DNA of 64,000 bases, taken from the NCBI RefSeq assembly GCF_964275005.1, contig NC_092697.1, forward strand, positions 15,836,138-15,900,137, read 5' to 3'. Shown here one piece after another: positions 15,501 to 27,500 of the stretch. This stretch comes from Diadema setosum (taxonomy: Eukaryota > Echinodermata > Echinoidea > Diadematoida > Diadematidae). Both the position numbers and the translations under genes were made by a program. The notes below the pieces were generated by a model that saw only the letters and a program-made list of their open reading frames with translations, searched no databases and was not told the DNA's origin. The stretch's first letter is position 1. The number at the start of each line of letters is the position of its first letter.

Positions 15501-18500
15501 ATTGAAAATTGCAAGTATGAGATTTATCAGACTAACTTTTCATCTCTTGGATATGATTAGGTCCATTGTGAATTTGGTCTTTTGAAAGTTTCAGGTCAAT
15601 TAAATCATTAACTTTTATGCAAATGAGAAATAATGACCTAAAAAAGTAACGCGTGGGACATGCTAATTTTGGCCCATCCCTCATTTGCATATTTAATCAG
15701 TTGAGAAACTGAAAATTACAGTCATGATAACTTGTTAGTCAGACTTAAGGTCACCATACTTATTTTCATAAAAACTTGTAAAAATTAAAAGATATATTTT
15801 AAAATGCAGAATTTTTGAATGTCCCACGCGTTACTCTAAATTCTAATTTATGCAGATTAATTAATTTATTGCTGGTTATGCGAAAGGATTTTTACTTTTT
15901 CTTTTTGAAATTCATGTATTTTAACTTCTTAGCTTTAAAATGATACCAAGTTTATGTAGATTGACCCATTTCGAATTTTCAGTCTTGTGTGATCAAATAG
16001 CTTGGACTTGCCCTTATACAATCATGTCAAACTGTTTTGCATACATTTATATGCTAAACACATACACTGTAAATAATACGCGGTGAAAACTTTTCACCCT
16101 TGAATTCTACTGTGCTATCCACTACCTACATGTATGTCACACCAACTGACTTTCGGTCATAGCACTCTTTCAACATGTTGACATGACACATTCTCTGATC
16201 TGTGCTCATGTCTGGTGTACTGATCACATAGTTCACATCATTGAATTTCTTTTTGACACAGTATGGGCCACTGAACTTGGCTTTCAGTGGTTCACCTTGT
16301 ATGGGCAGCAGTACAAGAACTTTGTCACCTGGTTTGAAGGTTCGGGCTTTGGCATTTTTGTCTGCCTTTCTCTTCATTGAGTCTTGTGACACTTTCAAGT
16401 GTTCCCTAGCTACCTCACAAGCCTTTGAAAGCCTTTCACGAAACTTGGACACATAGTCAAGTAGGTGGACCTCATCATCCTCAGTCATGAATTTCTCTTT
16501 GATGAGCTTCAGTGGGCCCCTAACTTCATGACCGTACACCAGCTCAAATGGGCTGAAACCCGTCGACTCATTTGGGGAGTCCCTCGTTGCAAACAGGAGG
16601 AAAGGGATGCCCTTATCCCAATCCTCGGGATACTCCTCACAAAATGCCCTAATCATTGTTTTTAGGGTCTGGTGGTAGCGCTCCAATGCACCTTGGGATT
16701 GGGGATGATAAGCTGACGACTTCAGCTGCTTCACACCCAAATGATACATCACCTCTTGAAATATGCCTGACATGAAATTTGACCCTTGGTCAGACTGCAC
16801 TTCCTTGGGCAACCCATACCTAGTGAAAAACTGCACTAGAGCATCTACCACAGTCTTGGCAGTGATATTTCTCAATGGGATAGCCTCTGGAAACCGTGTA
16901 GACATATCCATGATTGTCAAGAGGTACTTATGACCCGACCTAGTCCTAGCAAAGGTCCAACACAGTCGACTAGAACCCGACTGAATGGTTCTTCAAACGC
17001 AGGTATCGGAATCAATGGTGCCGGCTTCACTGAATGCTGTGGCTTTCCAGCCACCTGACATGTGTGACAAGTCTTGCAAAACTCAGCCACATCCACATTC
17101 AACCCTGGCCAATAGAAATGCCTCATGATCCGATCCTTTGTCTTTCTGACGCCTAAATGGCCACCAACTGGTAACTCGTGAGCAATCCTCAAGATCTCAC
17201 CGCGGTAACAGGGAGGGACAACAACTTGACGGACCACCATCCAATCCTCATCAGCTGGCCTATGGGGAGGTCTCCACTTCCTCATCAAAATGCCATCTTT
17301 GACATAATAGCACTCAGGGACCTTTTCAGCCTCAGCCTCAGAACACGCCGTCTGAGACAAGCCTTTCAACTCAGAGTCTGCCTGCTGTGCTTCAACCGAG
17401 GAAGACTTGCTAAACAGCCCATCATTGTTAGCCTCGGAGCCTAATACAGCAACCCCATCATTCAAATCCTTGAAAAAGGTTTCTGCCAACCAAACACCGG
17501 AATTCTCCTCCACATCAACAGAATCCGCATCATCTTGAACAGCTCTACGAGCCTGAGACCTAGTCACGACACAATCTGGGAAAATCCCAGGAAACTCCTC
17601 CTGCAACTGCTCAGTTTCAGCAACCACCACTGGTTTATCCGAAACAACTGGAGACGCAACCACCTTGTCCCCAGCCAAGTCATTCCCCAACAGGAAGTCA
17701 ATGCCTGCCATGGGCAACTCAGGAACAACTCCAACAGTAACAGGACCAGAAACTAGGTCACACTTCAAATCCACTCTATACAGTGGTACTGACATATAAC
17801 TGCCATCAACAGTCTGAATCAAGACTTTTGCATTCACTGCACTATCTGGTGGAAAAGTCATACCACCATCCACCATCAACGACTGAGAGGCCCCCGTATC
17901 CCGCAGGATGACTACTGGTTTACCTGCCTCACCAGAAGTACATGGGGTCACCTCACCATCAAACAAAAAGCTAGGATAGCTCTCATCCACCTGCTTCAGC
18001 CTATCTTTGAATTTGGGAGATCGACTTTCAATGGCCTGTGTTTCACTGAAAGGGACACTATTTTCGGGTAGGACACTTTTTGACATGACAAATCCCATGT
18101 CCTTCTTTGTTTTGTTTTGCAACTTCCAACACTGTGACTTTACATGCCCTGTCTTATTACAGTGAAAACATTTGATGACATTTGCACTTGTACTGGACCC
18201 TTTGTCAGATTGACGCTTTGGTGCCGATGAAGTTTCAGAACTCGTGCCTTTTTCAGGACCAGCATTCTTTGGATTGCTCGACTGATTTTTGTCTCTCTTA
18301 TTTCCAGAGAAATTCCTGAAAGGTGGTCTGTTGTCATTTCTGTGGGTCAGCTCATACTCATCAGCCATGAAGGCTGCTTTATGCAAATTTGTCACTTTGT
18401 GATCATCCAAATGTGACCTCACACTGAAAGCAACACTCTTTTTGAATTCTTCCAAGAGAACAACCTCACGTAGGTTATCAAAATCCTGATCCACTTTCAG

Positions 18501-21500
18501 GGATCTGTACCACCTATCAAACATCATTTCTTTTTCACGAGCAAACTCAACATGTGTCTGGCCTGGTTTGCGGTACGAATTTCTGAACTTGTGTCTGTAC
18601 GCCTCTGGCACCAACTCATAAGCATTCAACACTGCCTTCTTGACTGTAGCATAATCACGTGATTGCTCTTTGGAAAGAGATGAGTACACATCGGCTGCTT
18701 TGCCAACAAACACACTTTGAAGGAGCAAGGGCCAAAATTCCTGTGGCCAGTTCAAACTGTCAGCCACCTTCTCAAATGACACAAAATATGCATCAACTCT
18801 GTTTTCTTCAAACTTTGGCACCAATCGAATGTTCTTTGCCAAATCAAATTCAGAGGGAGCCCTTTCACGATTTCCAACAGTCTGTGCATGAGTCAATTCC
18901 ATCTCACGCAATTTCAATTGTTGCTCCACTTCAAGTTTTTTCATTTCCATTCTTTCCTTCATTTCCATTTCTCTTTGTTCTCTTTCTATTTCTCTTTGTT
19001 CTCTTTCCCTCTCCCTTTCCATTTCTAGTCTCATCTTCTCTTTCTTCATTTCCATTTCCATTTTAGCAAGCTCAAGCCGTGTTTGATCAGAAATTTGAGC
19101 TTGATCTGGAGTGTCAATTTCTTCTTTGAGCTTCATGTGACCAGCTACCAAGTCAAGAATCTCTGCCTTTCTTACACCTTGTGGAACATTAACATTTAAA
19201 TGCTGTGCAATAGCAGTCAAATCACATTTGCGTAACCTTTGCAAATCTTTGAGGGACAAATCTGTCCTCTTAACAAATGCCTGAACATCCATTGTACTGA
19301 TTGACATTGTCACATGTATTGCACACAATATGCAATTTAACAATCAACTCACTGGTATTTTGTCTATACCAATATTCTGGATTCCGGAACGTTCCAAATT
19401 CTAAGTTTTGGCTTTAAATTCACTTCTCGGACACAAGCCCCCAATCTTGTTACGACCAAAATCACTCTGAGAATGATCGCACAAAAGAAACAATCAACTA
19501 ATGTTCAGGCGGTTTATTAACAGTGATATTGTGGGTACAGACTCGTAATCGGTTTTCACATCAGTACAATAATGATTAAAAAAAAACAATTATAAATCAG
19601 TAGTGAAATCACTTACACGCATCTGATATCAGGTAATCCTTTAATTGAAAAGGTCCAAATGCAATGTTCGATGCACAAATGAATAATCCTTGACGTGCCG
19701 ATGAATGGTTCCTCCGACGTAACTCCAGAGGCACAGGTTGCATTAATCCATAGTATAAATCCGGGGTAAAATCCACGATATACGTCCACAGCGAAACGTG
19801 CAGAATCCACAGGAAACAGGCAGAATCCAAATGTTATGACGACCACGTCCAGTTGATGTGTTGAATGATGATTCACTTTATAATGTCCAGCAAGGAATCC
19901 AGCCCGTCACAGCTTTGCCGTAATAATGTCCATTGACACTAAAACATGGAGTCTCTCTCCAATGTAGGTAAATTAATTCTCTGCAGGCAAAATGTCTCCC
20001 AGGCCTTATCTCCACAAACACAGTTTGTATAGCAGGTCAGCAGGTAACACAGGACTGACTATAACAAGTCGCTTCAGAGCCAGAAGTGACGTAACTCTCA
20101 GAGCAGAGGTGTTGGGTACTCTGCCTACTGCAGAATTTCTCCAGCTTATATACTATCCATTCACCCCTTTCTAGTACATTCTGTAATTTTCTCCAACCTG
20201 GGCCCACATACCTGAACATACTAGCAAGTCCAAATTCCAGGAATCCTGGATGACTCACTGCCTAACTATGTGCATAACATCATTGCCAAAATTGACTACC
20301 AATCACATTGGGCTACAGGGACAGTGCCTCACTCATCCAAATATGTAAGCACTTCCTAGAATTTTCTGGAATGGGTTAAATCATTCTAGATTGAGTGAGC
20401 TATAATGTATTTACTGTCACATGCATACAGTCTTGATACATTTTGATGTACATAGCTACTTGTGTGTACATTTGTGACAAAACAATAAAAAGGAATTGCA
20501 TTTAGAGATTTCGGGAAGCAATGACTGCCTTGCATGCGATTTGATTTTTCTGAGAGCAATGCTCACCTGAAGTGGAAAGACCCGTAGTGGACCTAGAAGA
20601 AGGCAAACTACTGCCTGGGTCGCCTGGGGTAAAGCCCGTACCAGTGCCTGGACCGGTAGTCGGACCAGTGCCTGGACCGGTAGTCGGACCAGTGCCTAGA
20701 CCGGTAGTCGGTCCAGTCAAGGGCCCTGTGGAGTCAATGACTGGGGTTTCGGACGAGGGCGAGGGGCTACCCGTGATTTCGTCCGCCCCCGTCGGTAATT
20801 CACTGGGCTGCGTGGATCCAGTGGTGGCAATGGGCTCTGCACGTCAGAGAAGAAAAACAGGCTCTATTCCTGTCGCCTACGCAGTCACAGAAAATGTGCT
20901 GTCTGTCACGGTTTCATGACATTTGCTCCTGTGACAATGGCTCCCATGAAATATCTACACGCTGAGCCAAACATAAATTCCATCCACAAACATAACCCTA
21001 ACCATAATCCTAATCCTCACATCAAACTTAAAGGCATTATTTACCATTTGCAGATGAAACAAAAACCCCAGCTTTAGTGCTTCCAAAGAGTTCTAAAATG
21101 TAAGTTAGGGATAGAAACAACCAATGTAAAAATCTTAGTTATTATAGTCGATGTTAAATATTGTTAAATATGCAAAATGTGAAAAATAGTTATAATAAAA
21201 ATGTTTCTACACTAAACCGTCTACAGTTATGGTTTATTGAGAAACATAGTGATATCTCCTTATATTTTAGGCTTCACTGCACACTTTTTATATGGTAGGA
21301 TGTTTTGTGATACAACAGACCTACACATATCCATCAAATGTGATAACTCAAACATTTTTTAAATCATTGCTCCCAATGGTAAACATTACCTTTAACCTAA
21401 AACCATATTACAACCTTAACCCTAACCCGAAGTCCTTGGAGAAAATAAGACTGGAGCAATTGTTGCAGGAGCAAATGTCATGTCACCGTCTGTCACATAC

Positions 21501-24500
21501 CACCTTTACTCACATTTCCATCTAGAGACTTCACTTTTTCAGAATGTGACTTATTGCTATCTGCAATTTTTGTTTGTTTGTTTTATACTTGTTTGCTTGT
21601 TTGTTTGTGTGTTTTGTTGTTGTTGTTTTGTTGTTGTTTTTTTTGGGGGTATTTACATCTAAAACCTTGCTGCTATGTACCCCCACCCCTCCCCCTCCCT
21701 ACTGAAAAATGGGAAAGCTCATGTGTATCATTCTAGGAAAGTGTTTACCAGCCAGGAAGAAAAAAAAAATTATCTTTCTGCCATGTATCAAAAACTAAAA
21801 GCAATTTTCTGGCCATTCTCCTGTTATACCAACCCATGCATCTACAGTAAATCATTAATATTTGGACGGTTCCTCATGCATTTGCTCATTTAATAAACTC
21901 CATCTCGATCACCTTTTTTTTTTTCAATCTTGCTACAGGTATATATCCTTGCTATCAATAAACATATAGATGCCAGGGAAGAAGCCAGAATACCACTGTT
22001 ATGACCATAAATACAATATTCTGTATGACTTTGATACAACAGCATGCAGATGGCAGTGGTATTAATGCTCTTGCTGCAGTAGGATTCCTTGTTGCATTGA
22101 ATCCCTTGTGGATGAGACTTTATCATCACCATCAGTAACTGCCACTACAGATGTGATGTTTCTCTTTAAATGCCCATCTTAATCCAGTCCGTACAAATTT
22201 TTCACAATGTCAACAAAAACCTACCTATAGGAGAAAGCAATTAAGTTCACATTTTTGCATTTTTTCTCTCTTTCCTCACCTCAACTTTTTTTTTTAAATG
22301 TTGATGAGCACTATGTGTCATTATGGCATTATGGCTATTATGCATGTATGATGGCAAACTTATTAAATTATGATGAAGATGTTACTAATACTACTTTTAC
22401 TACTACTACCACTACTAAAACTTGATGGAAGGTACTATTACTACTACATGTACTTACAACTAATGATGACAGTAATGATAATGATGATAAAATAATCATA
22501 ACAATAAAAATAATGAAACTGATAATTATAGCAATAGTGATGATAATGAAATGTCTTTGAAACTGTCCTTCGTGTTCATTTTCACTGGTTTCTGTATCAT
22601 TCTATTAAAGTTTGCTTCAGGAGTACTGTATACGGCAAATATTTCGCGAGGTTTTTATTTTCGCAAATTTCACGAGTCAGCTGCTATTCGCGAAATAAAA
22701 AACACGCGAAAATATTGCCTTTAATGCCGATATGAATGTGACGTATGCGTATACATTTCTCCGTTAAGGACAGGCCTCCCGATTGCGAATTTAACCACTC
22801 GCAAAATTGTCGGGAAGTCCCGATTCCAGAATTTTAGACTCGCAAAATATATGGCGTATACAGTATTAGAGCCCAACACTTTTTTGTGTGCTCTCCGTGG
22901 CAAGAAATAGTTTCGAAATTGCAGCCCACGCAGAAACCCCAAATTCATTTGACCAGTAGTTTTAAAGGAAAGCTGCTCAGGAGAGGATATGTGATGAATG
23001 TTCATGCTTAGAGAATGATGCAAATGCATGCTTTATCAAGTATTACATTCTGTCAGTAACTACATTTTTTTATTTCTCCGTCACCCAAACTCCAGTGATT
23101 ACTGAGAGTGATAGCAAATATGGGTGACTTGCTGAGATTTGTTTTTCTTTAGCAGGTGAGTGAGTTCAAAATATCAAACATTCAAAATATGTCAGTAATT
23201 TGTCACAATGCTCAAAGTTTGATACCAACTTGCACGCACCCACTCACACAGTCAACAGTGAGCTTTACATCTGTGATGCGAACATTACGGCCACGCATCT
23301 TACCGGGTTTAGACAATGGAAACCGATGTCTCGCGAATGTGCATATTACCATTTTTATCCGAATAGCATCGTCTTAGTGTTCACATCACAGATCTAAAGC
23401 TCGCGATTGTTAGGTTTAAATGCATTTGACATAGAGATATACATGTATGAATATCAAAGAAAACAATGCAGATCTAGAGTCTTGGTAAACACAAAACAAG
23501 GAGTTAAAGACAAATCATTGTAGCACGCCTTCAGACACTATAAACCAAATGTGCATGTATGTACAGAAGAAAAATGTGCAATTAGCAAATATTAGTATAA
23601 CTTGTGAAAACAATGCAGGGCTCAACTCGAAGAAAACAAAACTTCAAAACAGCCTTCGTTTGTGCAAGTCAGTTTGTTGAAACACAAAGTTATGGGTCTA
23701 GTAGTAAAGAGATGGTTGTGCTACACATGGTTTCACTTTGATTAGTTTTCTTCCTTCTTTTTTTTTGTAACCACATGTGTCTGCTTGCTGAGATTCTATT
23801 CTTTGCTATGCAAACTGGTACATAAAGATTATTTTCACAAGTGTGCAAGTGCACATGTGTACACATGTATCATCAATCACTTACAGATGTACACACATGC
23901 CTGCCAAACATTAATTTAATGACAGGATGGATTTAAAAAACAAAAACAAAAACAACAAAAAGTTGGTTGTTGAAACATTTTGGGTGATATTACTACCAAA
24001 GATCAGAATCATAATAATCTTTTAGAATCGTTCACTTTTCTTCATTCAAAATGAGTTCGTATGCACCACTCAAGCTAGACAACTATCCATAAGTGTGTGT
24101 ATCTGACCAGCTGTGTAAGCTGCTGCACTTTCACCAAGAAGACACGGGAAGCAGATCACTTGCTGAAGAAAGGAAAGCGTAAACATTTCAATGATTTTTT
24201 TTCTTCGCTCCCTCGACTTACCCTGCGACGTTGAAGCAAAATGGTCATCTGTGACTGGCGTCGTCATGAAGGTGGGAGCTGTTTTGAATGTTCCGGAAGG
24301 TGTTAAGTCAGTGGCTACTGAGGAAGAATGGTCACCTGTGGTCGAGACTGCCACATCAGTACCAGTTGGTGCTAGTGATGTGGCAGTTTCTGATGAAGCG
24401 TGCAAGGAATTCAAAATGCCCTCACAACTTTTGATTGGTGTTCTTGGGAGTTGTTCACAATCTATATCATGGACACTCTGACACACTTTGGAATATTGTT

Positions 24501-27500
24501 TACCGAGACGAACGTTGACAAGTTTGGAATGAAGGGAGTTGATGTAAAACAGTCATATTCCCAAATGTCACAAGCAATAGAAAACATGATATGCCTATTT
24601 ACACATGTCCATTTGTATGCAAGTAAATAGGCATGGAAGTCCAGTCGCAATATTTAGAGTTCTAAGAAAGCATATAATTCCTTTAAAAAATACAAGACAA
24701 TCATCTCTTTTTGATTGCCTTTTTAAAAACATCATCAAAAATTGTAAATGTCAGAAACCAGGTAAGGATAAAACTTCCCTTTAAAGTGAAAGGCTGTCTA
24801 GATGGAATTAATTTCCACTGTGTCCATCTCCACAAATCTTTTACACACATCTTTACCCATTAATTTTCAAAATTCACAGCCTGTCTTGTAATGGTTCAAT
24901 CCCATAAATATATTTAGAGTATCTTCAGAGAGCCCTTCACATTACATTCATGCATTTCTCTCATTGGATGGAATAAAGTCAATCATTCTCATTTATTATC
25001 ATAAAAGAATACAGATATTCTAGTGTCATGATTATGGTGCATTCTTCTGAATCCAGTACAATTAAGTTCTGAATATTTCTGTTCAACAGTAAACACTTAC
25101 ATAATTCAAATGCAGACTACTAACGGATCAGTACAATAATTGTGACTGCTATCAATGGTAAGTGAGAATATGGCAGCCAGCAAATACACACACACACACA
25201 CGCACACAAATGCCACATCATGCATTTTTATATTAAAGGTACTAGCCCACATTTGCAAACCCACGAAAATCAAAACTGCATAAAACAGGTCCAATATGAC
25301 TTCAAGTACAAGTTATAACAGTAACATACCTCACCTGTCGCTCTTTGTCTATAGATACCATTCGATAAAAGAGAGAAAATCATCGTTTTAAAATCAATTT
25401 TCAAACCGGGTCAACCCGACCCAAAATCGAATTACGAGCGCGGGCTATAGCTACGTACATTGTACATGTAACACGTACGTGGACCGGAGCTAGCGAGCGT
25501 TATACGCATGCATACGGATTACGGTGCATTTTCATTTATTTTTATGAAAGTAATGGACTAATTGGAATGAAATTTTGCACAGGTGTTACTGCAATCATAC
25601 CCAAACTCCATGCTAACTATGAGACCAATTGCTGCAGGTTTACAAATGTGGGCTAATACCTTTAATATGGTGAGGCATGCACTTTTAATACTTGGGAATA
25701 ATGCAGAGTGCTATGAAGGGAGTGTACTCTTGGCATGGTAGTGTATTTCAGTGGCTAGTGATTCAATTCACTCCAAATCATGCATTTTAATCTTCTCAGT
25801 TACAGGAAAAAAAAAATGCAATACATATCAAATGATGTAAATTTGCTAACAACCTGTAAAGAATAAAAATCATGCTTCAAATGACAAACTAATTTCACTA
25901 ATTTCACTCAATCTATTCAACATTTACAAAATTGTACAATATGGCAAAATCACCATTTCTGTTTGACATCACACACAGAAAACAAGCCAATTCAACTATC
26001 TTCACACTTTCCATATTTGCCACAAATTGTTCCAGCTTAGACTTTCTACATGGGTGTGATGAGCTTGATATATCCTTCTCTCTTTTTTTTTTTTTGTCTC
26101 TTTTCTTCTTTCTTTTTTCTTGACTTGTTACAAACCCAGCAACTGATGTAATATGCCTTTTTTCTTAAATGTTGAACCCACTCACAATTTCTTATTGAAG
26201 TCTTGCATTTTGGTATCGAATTTCAATTTGGACTCTCTTCATTTCATCTGAAGGCTAGTACCTCCATTATTCAACTGTATGCCACCTTATAATGTCCATG
26301 ATTTTGCCTTTTATAATTTCATATTATTGTATTTTAATGATCAAAGAAACATTGATTTTTTGCATGAAACAAGTCAAACATGGGAGAAGGAATTATCTTT
26401 AAGTACTCACTGAGTGTTACGAGGAACATAATTACGTCCTTCATAAAATAGATTTTGCATTATGCTTGCATGTAATATGCAGGAATCTGAAACTTTAGTA
26501 TTACTAGATAATCAATTAGCATTTGTGCCATCAATGGTACTGATGTGCTCAGACAGATGCATGTAGAGTATGCATATGGGCAATTCCGCGGTTAGTAACG
26601 TTACATTTGAACAAATTTAGATATTTGTTTTTACCACTAAATTACCATTTATTCACTTCAAGTCAAAATTATGTCAAAAACATGTTCATCCTTCCCAGGT
26701 TTATGATACAGAAAAGAATGAACACAATCCAAGAAATATTAGAATTGCTAGAGCAACTTAAAGGGCTGGTTAGTAACGTTACGAAAAAAGGACATGACAA
26801 AAAAATCAATGTCTTGTAACAAAAAGTGTGCAAAAATTCAAGTTACTTCAAACAAAGTGTTGCATTAATTTCAATTATTTCATCATGACAAATGTTCATG
26901 CAAATTTTTTTAGCAGTTCGACCAATAATTTTTAAGCTAGACCCCCAAAAGCATGGTTAGTAACGTTACGGTTAGTAACGTTACATTTGTCCGGAGTAAT
27001 TCCGCAGGTCATTTCACCCTTTTGTAATTGACAAAATGTCACATGACTTCTGGAGTATTTAAATGTATTCATCTTTTACCCTTTAGCAAAACTTTGAGAA
27101 AAAAATTTCAAAGGAACCCACTGTAATTTGCATTTAAGTGAATTTCAGCATCCCCAGTCCCAAATGATGGTTTTAGATCTCACAAAATCAATGAATACGA
27201 AAAATAAAATCTACTGAATTTGAAAGACCCTAACGATTGGTGAACATCCATGGCATTAGTTGATACCTAGATTAAAGGGTAAAATAAAGTGGCACATTTC
27301 TTTTATCCATGTCATGTCCACCTAACTGCGGAATTGCCCATATGATGAACTTGAATATTAGCAGTCTGTTTTGTGCATAATAAGAGTTTTTTTCTTTATA
27401 TAGCTGTATTTTCATGAAAGAGAAAATTAGAGATTTGTAGATTATTGAATGCAAAGTAAGTGTTTCATCACAAAGACTGGAACATTGCAGTGAAGATGAA

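Larger units (their letters stand above)
13419..20479 (-). mobile_element. Fossil Gmr1-like LTR retrotransposon
   Basis: Two long terminal repeats of about 1,035 bp (TGTTACGAC...TTGTGACA on the plus strand) flank a coding part on the minus strand. AAAC directly precedes the first and follows the second, a 4-bp target duplication. Domains seen in order are a gag region, a retropepsin-like protease and an integrase. Reverse transcriptase and RNase H are not visible anywhere between the LTRs. Integrase following protease directly is the order known for Gmr1-type Ty3/gypsy elements of deuterostomes, in which integrase precedes reverse transcriptase. The LTRs differ by about 1 percent, so insertion was recent. 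The copy is broken: a polymerase part is missing and at least one further interruption is present. It could have moved only with help from a complete relative. A DNA element (14668-16013) later landed in it. Confidence 0.88.
20837..24221. other. Intron of the mucin-like gene
   Basis: This intron holds the MITEs at 20914-21484, 22624-22867 and 23253-23408, a TTG/TTTG-rich simple tract near 21590-21650, and ATG/ATA-rich low-complexity sequence near 22430-22560. No further coding segment is recognised. Confidence 0.4.

Noticed and set aside
18659-19066. Plus-strand Phe/Pro/Ser-rich frame
   Set aside because: It is the antisense of the coiled-coil part of the fossil gag region.
20572-20919. Plus-strand frame with VGPVPGPV-type repeats
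   Set aside because: It is antisense to the minus-strand stalk exon 20567-20836.
24191-24481. Plus-strand frame of 96 codons
   Set aside because: It is antisense to exon 24222-24389, which has consensus splice sites in the phase of its neighbours.
25330-25370. Possible 14-bp exon between ATAG and GTGAGG on the minus strand
   Set aside because: Its length does not keep the 1-1 phase and it lies inside a MITE.
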